Virus record (IMG/VR): IMGVR_UViG_3300031626_000002
Coordinates: 1 to 59,879 of that record
DNA length: 59,879 bases
Reading direction: 5' to 3' (one strand)
Origin: a virus
Shown piece by piece: positions 13,609 through 21,849 of the stretch. The position numbers were made by a program, and so were the translations under genes. A model generated the notes under the pieces. It saw only the letters and a list, made by a program, of their open reading frames with translations. It was not told the DNA's origin and did not search any database. Each line of letters starts with the position of its first letter. Position 1 is the stretch's first letter.

Positions 13609-15261
13609 ATGAATAACAAAGAGGTTATGACTCTTCTTAAGGAAAAGGAGAAGAGAATTAAGCTGAAGGGGTATGAGAATAACTTTACTTCTTTTGCTGA
13701 AGAACAAATACAGATTATAACTAAGGATACATCCAAAGGTTTCATACCCTTTAAGTTCAATGAGTGTCAACAGCGTATAACAGATGCTCTCACAGAACAA
13801 CAAGAGAAGACTGGTATGGTTAGGGTTATTATTCTCAAGGCTAGACAACAAGGTATTAGTACATACTGTGCTGGTAGGGTATTCTGGAAGTCATACTTCT
13901 CCCCACACTCCAGATCAGTAGTTATGGCTCATGACTCTGCTACATCTGATGCACTGTTTAGTATGTCTAAGAACTTGATTAGGAATATGCAAGGTGATTT
14001 AGTACCTAAGGAGATTACATCTAATGCTAAAGAAATTAAGATACAGTCTCCTGCTTACAATGATAAGGATGCTATTGGCTCTTATCGTCTTTATACAGCG
14101 GGTTCTCCGGAGGCTGGTCGTGGTACTACACCAACGATTGCTCACCTATCAGAAGTAGCCTTCTGGACTCATGATGAGAAGATCTTGGCTGGTTTGTTCC
14201 AGGGTATATCCCAAGCACCAGGCACTGAGGTTATCTTAGAGTCTACAGCTAATGGTGCTCAAGGGGAGTTCTACAGGCTCTGGAAGGGTGCTGTTGCAGG
14301 GGAGAATGAGTATCTACCAATCTTCCTACCTTGGTTCATAACCCCTGAGTATAGGCGTACAGCCCCTGAGGGTATGGAGTTGTTGATTGAAGAGGAGACC
14401 CTCGTAGAAAACTATGGGTTAGATAATGATCAACTCTATTGGCGTAGGTTGAAAATAGCAGAAGGTGGTAAGTTAAAGTTTCAACAGGAGTACCCTGCTA
14501 CAGCGGATGAAGCATTCATTGTGTCTGGTGCTAATGTCTTTGACATTGAGAAACTAAACTCCCTTGTCCCTCGCCCAGAACAGAAGCGTAGTGATTGGGA
14601 TCCATCCAGTAAGATGTTTGATGATAATAGAGAAGGTAACTTGTCTATCTATGGTTATCCTAAGTGGGAGGAGCCCTATGTAATTGGGGCTGATGTCTCT
14701 TTGGGGGTAGGTCAAGATTACAGTGCTGCTGTCGTTATGAATAATAAATATGAAATTGTAGCTGTATATCGTAACAATCGTATTGATCCTAGCATGTGGG
14801 GTGAGTTGTTATTCTACTTAGGTAGATATTATAACAATGCTTTCTTAGCTGTTGAGTCCAACTCTATGGGTATCGCTACTCTGCAGAAGCTAGAACAGAT
14901 GGGTTATCTCAACCTGTACAAACAAACAAAGATGGCTAATGTGTCTAATGAGGAAGGTTTACGGTTAGGTTTCAGAACAACATCCGCATCTAAACCTGTA
15001 ATCATTGGGAACCTAAAGAACCTAATAGACAATGAGGATATAATGATACCCGCACCTATTGTCATTCGGGAACTCAAGGACTACATATCTACAGCTAGTG
15101 GTAAGACTGAGGCAGCTCCTGGCTGTTGTGATGATACTGTCATTGCTCTTGCCATCTGTGCTGAGGTATTACGTACACATTGGGATCGTCTAAACACAAG
15201 GAATGTCTCATGGAAAGAGAGGATCTCGGACTGGGAGCAGGACAACACTCAGTGGATTTAG
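13609..15261 (+). CDS. terL: Large terminase subunit (packaging ATPase/nuclease)
   Basis: This 550-aa motor protein pumps DNA into the procapsid and cuts concatemers. The ATPase has a deviant Walker A (LKARQQGIST, Lys77) and a Walker B ending in the catalytic Glu182 (AHLSEVAFW). The C-terminal RNase H-like nuclease starts with Asp362 in IGADVSLGVGQDYS, and further acidic residues lie at 508-509 (CCDDTVIALAI). The start ATG follows GAGG and a T7-like promoter. The small subunit is encoded 7 kb away on the same strand. The class of DNA ends it makes cannot be told from sequence alone; the end of the contig gives no identical direct repeat. Confidence 0.95.
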   Translation: MNNKEVMTLLKEKEKRIKLKGYENNFTSFAEEQIQIITKDTSKGFIPFKFNECQQRITDALTEQQEKTGMVRVIILKARQQGISTYCAGRVFWKSYFSPHSRSVVMAHDSATSDALFSMSKNLIRNMQGDLVPKEITSNAKEIKIQSPAYNDKDAIGSYRLYTAGSPEAGRGTTPTIAHLSEVAFWTHDEKILAGLFQGISQAPGTEVILESTANGAQGEFYRLWKGAVAGENEYLPIFLPWFITPEYRRTAPEGMELLIEEETLVENYGLDNDQLYWRRLKIAEGGKLKFQQEYPATADEAFIVSGANVFDIEKLNSLVPRPEQKRSDWDPSSKMFDDNREGNLSIYGYPKWEEPYVIGADVSLGVGQDYSAAVVMNNKYEIVAVYRNNRIDPSMWGELLFYLGRYYNNAFLAVESNSMGIATLQKLEQMGYLNLYKQTKMANVSNEEGLRLGFRTTSASKPVIIGNLKNLIDNEDIMIPAPIVIRELKDYISTASGKTEAAPGCCDDTVIALAICAEVLRTHWDRLNTRNVSWKERISDWEQDNTQWI

Positions 15262-15377
15262 AGGAAGAGTTTTACGATAAAGTACTAGAGTATTGGATAC
15301 AAGGTAAGATACCACACGATATGGTGTTGGTTAACCATGAGGATGAATGCCTTGAGGTGTACTATGGCTATGCGTAA
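15210..15377 (+). CDS. Small protein overlapping terL end
   Basis: A 55-aa acidic frame starting inside the terL 3' end (ATG 15210 with AAGGAATG upstream) and running 116 bp past it. The unique part (YWIQGKIPHDMVLVNHEDE) looks protein-like and covers the space up to the next promoter. Function unknown. Confidence 0.55.
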   Translation: MEREDLGLGAGQHSVDLEEEFYDKVLEYWIQGKIPHDMVLVNHEDECLEVYYGYA

Positions 15378-15380
15378 GAT

Positions 15381-15403
15381 TCTCTAAGTTCCTTATAGAG
15401 AAT
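15381..15403 (+). promoter_or_regulatory. T7-like promoter candidate
   Basis: Plus-strand core AAGTTCCTTATAGAGAAT, flanked so that TTCTCTA/TAGAGAA also forms a 7-bp inverted repeat. It precedes the 15482 gene and the portal block. A further inverted repeat (TGGTGG/CCACCA) lies at about 15433-15460. Confidence 0.7.
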
Positions 15404-15481
15404 AGAGATTCCTGCATTGTCCTCATAACGCGCTGGTGGTCGCGGCAGGTAAACCACCAACTAATTTTTGAGGAGTATAAA

Positions 15482-15745
15482 ATGAATATTGTTATTGCGT
15501 TGCTTGCGGCGCTTATAATCACTGGTGGTGTAGCACCCCAAACCAAATCGTTTGTAGACCCTATGATTGTTGGTCTCACGGTTGGAGCTGTAGTTGCACC
15601 CATAGCTGTATCTGCTGGGGTCACTGGTGGTGCTTCAATCCTAGGGACTACGTACACCAATGCTAATGTTATTGGTGCTGGGGTTGGTGCTGTTGCAAGT
15701 GCAACTCAATCTAATGCACAAGAAGAAAAAGAAATAACTGAATAG
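15482..15745 (+). CDS. Small Gly/Ala-rich membrane or secreted protein
   Basis: An 87-aa protein with a signal-like N-terminus (MNIVIALLAALIITGGVA) and a second long hydrophobic Gly/Ala/Val stretch (MIVGLTVGAVVAPIAVSAG). It ends in a charged tail. GAGGAG precedes the ATG. The glycine-zipper appearance fits a small membrane protein, perhaps concerned with lysis or entry, but no family is recognised. Confidence 0.65.
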   Translation: MNIVIALLAALIITGGVAPQTKSFVDPMIVGLTVGAVVAPIAVSAGVTGGASILGTTYTNANVIGAGVGAVASATQSNAQEEKEITE

Positions 15746-15764
15746 ATAAGTGAGGTAATTGATT

Positions 15765-15923
15765 ATGGCAGCAGGAGTTAAACACTACTTCAAGAATGGT
15801 AAAGAACATAAAGGTCCTACCCACAAAGATAAGAGTGGTAAGATGATGTCCGGAGCTAAACATACGGCAAGTAGTAAACATCTATTCCATAAGAAAGATT
15901 TATCCACCACTGTAAAAAAATAA
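15765..15923 (+). CDS. Small basic protein
   Basis: A 52-aa protein rich in Lys and His (e.g. KNGKEHKGPTHKDKSGK), with GAGG upstream. It is similar in style to the small basic proteins at 21171-22099. In marine phage late operons such proteins may be virion or DNA-binding proteins; function unknown. Confidence 0.6.
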   Translation: MAAGVKHYFKNGKEHKGPTHKDKSGKMMSGAKHTASSKHLFHKKDLSTTVKK

Positions 15924-16146
15924 TATAAAGTTCGTCTGGCACTAACGCAAAGTGCTACGCCACGAGGTTACACAACCTCACTCGTTACGTTGTTTTGCAG
16001 ATGGGATTCGCTACCGTATAGTTTGGGTATCAACCAACTATAGCTGAACACTGGGCAGGCGTCATCCTAGTCATGATATAAAACTGACCACATATAATTC
16101 ATAGGGCATAGCCCCAAGTTTGTTAGTTAGACCCACGGAGGGAGCT
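15924..16146 (+). other. Intergenic stretch with hairpins
   Basis: No gene seen. It contains GAGGTT/AACCTC (near 15973), a longer TATAGTT...AACTATA hairpin (near 16017-16043) and several smaller palindromes. No tRNA cloverleaf could be drawn. It may be an RNA-processing or regulatory leader of the portal block. Confidence 0.5.
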
Positions 16147-16293
16147 ATGCGATTTAATGAAACACAAGTTGAACCAAAGAAAGAACCTAAACCTAAGAAA
16201 GAAAAGGTTGTTGTTAAGGCTGGTAGTAAGGACTATGACTATGCAAACTTAGCCAAGACTAAAAAGATTCTTACAGGAAGGGGTTCATTCTAA
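16147..16293 (+). CDS. Small Lys-rich protein before portal
   Basis: A 48-aa basic protein with a KxEPKPKKE repeat-like middle. It ends in TAATG overlapping the portal start, so it is translationally coupled to it. GGAGG precedes the ATG at 16147. Function unknown. Confidence 0.65.
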   Translation: MRFNETQVEPKKEPKPKKEKVVVKAGSKDYDYANLAKTKKILTGRGSF

Positions 16294-18449
16294 TGGCTGG
16301 TAATAAATATAAAGAAAAGGTGTCTGATGATAGTCTAATCAATCTGATTGAGACTGGTATTCAGAACTCTACAGGGGAATGGTTAAACTCCTCTGATATG
16401 ACACGGGAACGTCAACGTTCTACATATGAGTTTGCAGGTATTGCTGCGGATCACTTAGCACCTCAAGGTGTATCTAGTATTGTTGACACATCTACTACAG
16501 AAACTGTAGAAGCATACACTGCAATCTTGTCTGATCTGTTCTTAAACAATGGAAGATTAGCTAGATTTGTACCATATGACAACTCTCCAGGCTCTTTTAA
16601 GAGTGCTAGGGATGCCTCTATGATTACTAATTATGCTATCTTTAAGCAGAATAATGGGTGGGAACTTATCCAAACCTGGATAAAAAGTGCCCTATTGTGG
16701 AAGAATGGTATCATTCGGTGGGACTATGTAGAGGGTTATGACTACGAGTTTGAAGAATACGAGAAGATTTCTCAAGGCCAGTTAGATGTCCTCCTTGCTG
16801 AAGAAGGAGTTGAGATCATTGGTGACCTAAATTATGAAAATGAATTAGGTGAGTTAAACATGGAGACCGGACAGCAAGATGCTGAGTTGGTTTATGTTGA
16901 TGTGCGTATTCGTCGTAAGAATGACAACTCTCGTGTTAAGATTGAGAACATCCCACCAGAATCTTTTAGAATCTCACGTGACTCTAAGTCTATTGATGAT
17001 GCTAGTTTTGTAGGTATCCAAACAATACTGACTCGTTCAGAGATCCGTAAGATGTGGCCTGAAGTTGCAGACAACATTGGTGAAGATGAATGGGATGATC
17101 TTGGTGATGATACAACTTGGGATGGTAATGGTAGCTATGCAGAAGACATTGCAGCACGTAAGCTAGTAACAGGTCAGAGTTACCTACAAGGTCGTATGAC
17201 TGATGACATTACAGCACTAGAGGCTAATCGGGAAGTGACTATCACAGAGTGTTGGATTAATGTTGACCGTGATGGTGATGGGGTTGCTGAACTTAAGCAC
17301 TTCATTATTGCAGGTGAGACAATCCTATACGAACAAGACATAGACATGATTCCAATTGCTTGTCTTTCACCTATCGATATTCCATATGAGTTTTATGGTT
17401 TGTCTATTGCTGATTTTACACGTTCATCCACACTAGCATCTACAGCAATCCTTCGTGGGTTTGTTGAGAATACATACCTTACAAACTATTCACCAAAGCT
17501 TGCTGATCCAAACGTTGTTGATTTCTCTGCTCTCCAGAATATGAGACCAAAACAAATCATTCCAACTAATGGTAATCCAAATGGTGCTGTAGCTTCAATG
17601 CCTCCAGAGGCAATTAGCTCGGGCACTGTACCACTGCTTTCGCACTTACAGACAATTAAAGAGCAAGCAACTGGCATGTCTAAAGCTGCACAGGGTCTTA
17701 ATGATTCTTTGTATGTGTCTGGTAATAGTGAGTCTAAGGTGGCTGCGGTTCAGTCTGCATCTCAAAAACGTATCCAGCACATTGCTCGTAGGTTTGCAGA
17801 GACAGGTATGAAGCGTCTGTGTACAGGTGTCTATAAGACAATGCGGAAATGCTTGAAGACTAAATCTAAGTTCAGTTACCAAGGTGTGTTCGCTGAGATA
17901 GATATCATGGCCCTACCATCACGTATGGATGTTGAAGTGTTTCTAGATATCGGTGAGAACTCAAATGCAAACATGATTAAGAAACTAGAGATGGTTGGTA
18001 GTCAAGTTCTCCCAGCTCTAAACAGTCAGGGTCAAGGCGTTGTAATTCGCCCATCAGCCCCTGCTATCTTAGCTACAAAGCTAATAGAGTCTATGGGTAT
18101 TGACAGTCATGATTTTCTTGAAGACTACACAACTGATGAGTTTAAGCAGAAGGCTATTGAAACTGTTCAACAGCAATCTGAGAAAGCCCAGAAGGATGGT
18201 GCTCTTGCACAACGTAAGTTGGAAGCAGATGCCTCACTAGCAGAAGCTAATGTTACATTTACCAACGCACAATCTAAGAACACTGTAGATGACAACACTA
18301 AACAGTTGGCTATATCTATTGATAAGCATTTCCAACAGTGGGCAGAGATTGACATCAAGGCGCGTAAGGAGGGTATCGAACCCCCACAGCGTCCTGACTT
18401 TAACCAAATAACAAACCTTGCACGATCAATGCTTGCAGGGGAAGCATAA
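16293..18449 (+). CDS. Portal protein
   Basis: A 718-aa protein of the large podovirus portal type, which forms the dodecameric ring at the capsid vertex through which DNA passes. The N-terminal half has the family-typical stretch of helices and an acidic insertion (residues 150-210). The region 'IPIACLSPIDIPYEFYGLSIAD' near 355 and the following helices correspond to the portal wing and stem. The C-terminus is long, helical and Gln/Lys-rich (TVQQQSEKAQKDGALAQRKLEADA), like a P22-type barrel. The position between terminase and scaffold/capsid supports the call. Confidence 0.85.
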   Translation: MAGNKYKEKVSDDSLINLIETGIQNSTGEWLNSSDMTRERQRSTYEFAGIAADHLAPQGVSSIVDTSTTETVEAYTAILSDLFLNNGRLARFVPYDNSPGSFKSARDASMITNYAIFKQNNGWELIQTWIKSALLWKNGIIRWDYVEGYDYEFEEYEKISQGQLDVLLAEEGVEIIGDLNYENELGELNMETGQQDAELVYVDVRIRRKNDNSRVKIENIPPESFRISRDSKSIDDASFVGIQTILTRSEIRKMWPEVADNIGEDEWDDLGDDTTWDGNGSYAEDIAARKLVTGQSYLQGRMTDDITALEANREVTITECWINVDRDGDGVAELKHFIIAGETILYEQDIDMIPIACLSPIDIPYEFYGLSIADFTRSSTLASTAILRGFVENTYLTNYSPKLADPNVVDFSALQNMRPKQIIPTNGNPNGAVASMPPEAISSGTVPLLSHLQTIKEQATGMSKAAQGLNDSLYVSGNSESKVAAVQSASQKRIQHIARRFAETGMKRLCTGVYKTMRKCLKTKSKFSYQGVFAEIDIMALPSRMDVEVFLDIGENSNANMIKKLEMVGSQVLPALNSQGQGVVIRPSAPAILATKLIESMGIDSHDFLEDYTTDEFKQKAIETVQQQSEKAQKDGALAQRKLEADASLAEANVTFTNAQSKNTVDDNTKQLAISIDKHFQQWAEIDIKARKEGIEPPQRPDFNQITNLARSMLAGEA

Positions 18450-18467
18450 CTACTAGGGAGGTGGGGA

Positions 18468-18890
18468 ATGTTTGGATTACCTTTAGAACTAATCACGATG
18501 CTTTTCTCCACCATCCTAGGTGGTGTTATGTCAATGTGGGGTCAGAATACAAAGAACAAAGCCGAACAGCAAAAGATGATGATCGGTGGTATGCAAGAAG
18601 CTAGGGAGCATGGTAAGACGGATGTACACTTTGCGTGGACACGTAGGATCATAGCACTATCAGCAGTGTTTGCCATTATCGTGTTACCTAAAATGGTAGC
18701 TGTATGGTACCCAGAGGTCAGTGTGATAGTGGGATACACCGAAGTACATGGTGGTTTATTTAATTGGTTATTTGGTGGTGATGGAACAGTTCAGTGGCAG
18801 TCTGCTACGGGATTTGTGATTACTCCGTTAGATACACATATAGTGTCAGCGATTGTTGGTCTATATTTCGGTGCGGGGTTTACTAAATGA
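18468..18890 (+). CDS. Holin-like membrane protein (three TM helices)
   Basis: A 140-aa protein with three hydrophobic segments: residues 6-23 (LELITMLFSTILGGVMSM), about 61-82 (IIALSAVFAIIVLPKMVAVW) and about 113-136. A basic/polar loop (HFAWTRRI) precedes the second. This resembles the three-TM holin families, including GTA-type holins. A holin would time lysis by opening the inner membrane. Two spanin-like genes follow with overlaps, forming a likely lysis cassette. GGAGG precedes the ATG. Confidence 0.6.
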   Translation: MFGLPLELITMLFSTILGGVMSMWGQNTKNKAEQQKMMIGGMQEAREHGKTDVHFAWTRRIIALSAVFAIIVLPKMVAVWYPEVSVIVGYTEVHGGLFNWLFGGDGTVQWQSATGFVITPLDTHIVSAIVGLYFGAGFTK

Positions 18891-19147
18891 TAAAAGATAT
18901 AAAAGATAAGAACATGTCTATCTCTTTCCTAGTGGGTATACTGTTTCAAACAGGTGCTTTAGTGTGGTATGTATCAAGTTTAGCAAGTGCTATAGAGCTT
19001 AATGCTCGTGATATTAGCAGGAACGAATCACAGCTTATGAGTTTAAATAGTATAATCCAAACTCAAGCCGTGACTCTTGGTCGTATGGATGAAAACATAA
19101 AGTCTATACGCGATATGATGGAAACAAACCGTGAAAATGGGAACTAA
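18887..19147 (+). CDS. Inner-membrane spanin-like protein
   Basis: An 86-aa protein with one N-terminal TM segment (ISFLVGILFQTGALVWYVSSLA) followed by a periplasmic-type coiled coil (LMSLNSIIQTQAVTLGRMDENIKSIRDMME). The start overlaps the holin-like stop by four bases. This topology matches i-spanins (Rz). The next gene is a lipoprotein, as expected for the Rz1 partner. Sequence similarity to known Rz proteins is not evident. Confidence 0.5.
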   Translation: MIKDIKDKNMSISFLVGILFQTGALVWYVSSLASAIELNARDISRNESQLMSLNSIIQTQAVTLGRMDENIKSIRDMMETNRENGN

Positions 19148-19352
19148 AACTATTGCCCTAGTCATTATTTTGTCCAGTTGTACAACAACAGTTGTAAACT
19201 ATCCTTCTGTTTGTCCTGGCAATGATTTAAAATGTCAGAGGAACTTAGATGCACAAACACTTTCAATTATTGGAGAAGATAAAGCAGCCATTAAACTTAT
19301 GTGCCTTGACCCTGATCTTAGTGATCTTCTGGGCAGCGATTGCTTACGCTAA
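19137..19352 (+). CDS. Small lipoprotein, candidate outer-membrane spanin
   Basis: A 71-aa protein with a signal peptide ending in the lipobox LSSC (Cys15), followed by a mature part with four Cys. ATG 19137 lies inside the previous gene; a GTG at 19131 is the alternative. Its place after a coiled-coil TM gene suggests an Rz1-like partner, though the mature part is not Pro-rich as in lambda Rz1. Its 3' third is overlapped by the next secreted-protein gene. Confidence 0.55.
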   Translation: MGTKTIALVIILSSCTTTVVNYPSVCPGNDLKCQRNLDAQTLSIIGEDKAAIKLMCLDPDLSDLLGSDCLR

Positions 19353-20016
19353 TGATGTTAACGGTGACTTCAGTAATAACTACCAAGACTCTACTCTGGA
19401 CAGTAATAATGAAAGTACCAGTGAGACGAACAACTACAATGCTACTGGGGCTGGAAGCCCAGCTCCTGTAATGTCTTCGATAGCTCCTACAGTTATGGGT
19501 GCTGGTGGGAATGACAGCTGCTTGATGCCAACCTCTGTAGGTATTCAGTTGAGCCTTATTGGTATTTCCGGTGGAACTATGGCACAAGACCCTAACTGCA
19601 ATAGGAGAAAAGATGCAAGGCTACTCGGAACACCTCAGCAAATAGGTGGGTTAGGCTTACAGGTCTCAGCAATTAGTGTTCTATGCGATAGCCCAGAGGT
19701 TTTTAAAGCTATGGTATTAGCCGCAACACCGTGCCCAATTGTTGATGTTTTAACATCTAAAATACTTATGGGTAAAAAAGCAATAAGTAAGTATAGAGAA
19801 GATCCAAATTCTTTTATTGTAGGTTATGTGGATAACAAAAGTTTTTGGGATAATCTATTAAGGATCGGGGAGGATCTAACAAATGAAATTGATGATGCAC
19901 AGGTTAATATTAATGTCGGGGACACTCGCTCTCTTAGTGAGCGGTTCCGGTCTACTCGCGCAGGATTACGATCTGACGGGGGCACAGAAGATAACGGAAC
20001 TCAAGGGGACGATTGA
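19249..20016 (+). CDS. Secreted protein of unknown function
   Basis: A 255-aa protein with a signal peptide (hydrophobic core ALTLILVIFWAAIAYA ending near residue 34) and an Asn/Ser/Thr-rich mature N-terminus. Four or five Cys in the centre may form disulphides in the periplasm. Both ends overlap other genes in different frames: the lipoprotein by 104 bp and the next secreted protein by 134 bp. Phage-encoded Sec-exported proteins of this size are uncommon; roles in lysis, superinfection exclusion or cell-envelope modification are possible. No family recognised. Confidence 0.6.
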   Translation: MHKHFQLLEKIKQPLNLCALTLILVIFWAAIAYANDVNGDFSNNYQDSTLDSNNESTSETNNYNATGAGSPAPVMSSIAPTVMGAGGNDSCLMPTSVGIQLSLIGISGGTMAQDPNCNRRKDARLLGTPQQIGGLGLQVSAISVLCDSPEVFKAMVLAATPCPIVDVLTSKILMGKKAISKYREDPNSFIVGYVDNKSFWDNLLRIGEDLTNEIDDAQVNINVGDTRSLSERFRSTRAGLRSDGGTEDNGTQGDD

Positions 20017-20710
20017 TATTATTAACAATAAGCTGCTTGCTTCTGGTCAGCTTTATAACGGTGCAGTTGGGTACGCTACGGTTGGTCGAGTCATCATAGA
20101 TGATTCCCTCAATGATGGATTGATCTCAGACGCACAGTATGTAGCATATAACATCGCCTTAGACAAGGTAGTAGGACATGACTACGCTACTGCAGCAGAC
20201 GCCAAACAGTTGTTCACACAAGAGCACACTGCTGCTATGAACCAGTTGACATTGGCTGTAGACTTTCTTATAGATGCCACTTCTGTTCTTGCTATGGCTA
20301 CTTCACTCTCTGATATTGCTGCAGATGCAGACACTAAACCAGAACAAGCTGCACTGCAGGGTATGCTTCTAACAGACGAGTACACAATCCAAGCCACAGA
20401 GGTCGCCGCTTACAACGATGCAGTAAACAATATTGAGAAGTACGCACAACAAGCTGGTGCTTTTATGGCAGCTGCTAATAACACAGAGCTTACCACCAGT
20501 ATTGATACCTACACAGCAGCTAATAATCTTGTAGCTGGTCAGTATACCGCTATCACCTACACACAGAGTGTTGATGAGTTTGTGATTACTTGGGATGCAA
20601 ATGGTACTGGCTGGTCTGGTTACTTGACTGCTGACATGAAGGATGCAACTGCTATATATGGTGCTAATACTTACATGCAACAAAATGGCTCACCAATAAA
20701 GGATATGTAA
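19883..20710 (+). CDS. Second secreted protein of unknown function
   Basis: A 275-aa protein that starts inside the preceding gene in another frame. Its N-terminus is a clear signal peptide (RLILMSGTLALLVSGSGLLAQ). The mature part is Ala/Thr-rich and mostly helical, with no Cys. Its signal peptide is thus encoded by the same bases as the acidic C-terminus of the upstream protein. A start further downstream would lose the signal peptide. Function unknown; same envelope-directed module as its neighbours. Confidence 0.6.
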   Translation: MKLMMHRLILMSGTLALLVSGSGLLAQDYDLTGAQKITELKGTIDIINNKLLASGQLYNGAVGYATVGRVIIDDSLNDGLISDAQYVAYNIALDKVVGHDYATAADAKQLFTQEHTAAMNQLTLAVDFLIDATSVLAMATSLSDIAADADTKPEQAALQGMLLTDEYTIQATEVAAYNDAVNNIEKYAQQAGAFMAAANNTELTTSIDTYTAANNLVAGQYTAITYTQSVDEFVITWDANGTGWSGYLTADMKDATAIYGANTYMQQNGSPIKDM

Positions 20711-20711
20711 T

Positions 20712-21161
20712 TTGGAAAACGCTGAATTAAAAGTAGGGGGGTTTACCTTTAAGGGTTGGTACGTAGCTGCTGCCCTCCCATTGCTGGGTTCTTTAAGTGG
20801 TGGTATATACTACGCTTATGATACCCTACAGAGATTCTACGCTGTTGAGTCAGGAATCTCTACTGTAGTTGAAGCATCAGGAGCGTTTGACTCTAAGGCT
20901 GGTGAGCTAAGCTCTAGGATACAAACTCTTGAACAAGCAGTCCTGGATAATGATGTTCGTGGGTTGAATACAAAACTTTCATCTATAAGTACTCAAATGC
21001 AAACTATCTTAGAGCAACAGAAAACACTACTAGATCTACGATCTCAAGTTGAAAAAAGTACTACAATAACAGATGGGTTAGATGACTCTATTGATACTTT
21101 AAAAACAGAGGTTGATGATATTTGGAAAGCCTACAACTCCCTAGTGGACAACCCATTGTGA
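20712..21161 (+). CDS. Membrane-anchored coiled-coil protein
   Basis: A 149-aa protein with TTG start (AAGGATATG upstream). One TM helix (WYVAAALPLLGSLSGGIYYAY) at about residues 16-36 is followed by a long coiled coil to the C-terminus (e.g. LSSISTQMQTILEQQKTLLDL). It directly follows two secreted proteins. It could be another spanin-like or envelope protein; no family recognised. Confidence 0.65.
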   Translation: MENAELKVGGFTFKGWYVAAALPLLGSLSGGIYYAYDTLQRFYAVESGISTVVEASGAFDSKAGELSSRIQTLEQAVLDNDVRGLNTKLSSISTQMQTILEQQKTLLDLRSQVEKSTTITDGLDDSIDTLKTEVDDIWKAYNSLVDNPL

Positions 21162-21170
21162 GAGGATAAT

Positions 21171-21461
21171 ATGCCAAAGAAAAAAGATTCTAGATTAGCT
21201 AATGCTGGGGTGTCAGGTTACAATAAACCTAAACGTACCCCATCACACCCAACCAAGTCACACGTTGTTGTCGCTAAAGAAGGAGAGACAATTAAGACTA
21301 TTCGGTTTGGGGAACAGGGTGCATCCACAGCGGGTGCTCCTAAATCAGGCGAGTCCGATAGGATGAAAGCTAAACGTGCAAGCTTCAAGGCCCGTCATGG
21401 GAAGAATATCTCAAAGGGTAAGATGTCTGCTGCATACTGGGCGGATAAAGAAAAATGGTAG
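21171..21461 (+). CDS. Small basic protein, MPKKK type 1
   Basis: A 96-aa basic protein opening MPKKKDSRLANAGVSGYNKP. The C-terminal half (KARHGKNISKGKMSAAYWADKEKW) resembles conserved small proteins of marine phages located between portal and capsid genes. It shares its N-terminal pattern (MPKKK..., AG-x-x-x-Y-x-KP) with the proteins at 21667 and 21842. Function unknown; perhaps DNA-condensing or virion-associated. Confidence 0.7.
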   Translation: MPKKKDSRLANAGVSGYNKPKRTPSHPTKSHVVVAKEGETIKTIRFGEQGASTAGAPKSGESDRMKAKRASFKARHGKNISKGKMSAAYWADKEKW

Positions 21462-21667
21462 TGGTTGGGTATTTAGGTGTAATACTAATCTGTATGAGTT
21501 CTCTAGCTGATCATTGTGACGTTATCACTAGCCCACACATATCCATCACGGAAGAAGGGTGTCAGGCAGACGTTCTAAATGAATCACTAAGGATTAAGAA
21601 TAAGTACAGCTATGCAAACATAAACCCTAGCTGTGTTGAGTTAAAGTATTATGGAGAACCTGCTTAA
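21455..21667 (+). CDS. Small secreted Cys protein
   Basis: A 70-aa protein with a signal peptide (VVVGYLGVILICMSSLA) and three Cys in the mature part. It overlaps genes on both sides by a few bases. It lies between two MPKKK-type basic proteins. Function unknown. Confidence 0.6.
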   Translation: MVVVGYLGVILICMSSLADHCDVITSPHISITEEGCQADVLNESLRIKNKYSYANINPSCVELKYYGEPA

Positions 21668-21849
21668 TGCCAAAGAAAAAATCAACTGTTAATGAAGCAG
21701 GTAACTACACTAAACCAACAATGCGTAAAAACTTATTCAACAGGATCAAGTCTGGATCTAAGGGTGGCAGTGCAGGTCAGTGGTCTGCACGTAAAGCACA
21801 ACTATTAGCTAGTGAGTATAAGAAAGCTGGGGGTGGTTATCGTGCCTAA
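21667..21849 (+). CDS. Small basic protein, MPKKK type 2
   Basis: A 60-aa basic protein. The C-terminal motif GQWSARKAQLLASEYKKAGGGY is conserved in many marine phage small proteins of unknown function. The start overlaps the previous stop by one base; the end overlaps the next start. Confidence 0.7.
   Translation: MPKKKSTVNEAGNYTKPTMRKNLFNRIKSGSKGGSAGQWSARKAQLLASEYKKAGGGYRA

Noticed and set aside
15924-16146. tRNA gene
   Set aside because: Hairpins are present but no cloverleaf with an anticodon arm and TTC-like T-loop could be drawn.
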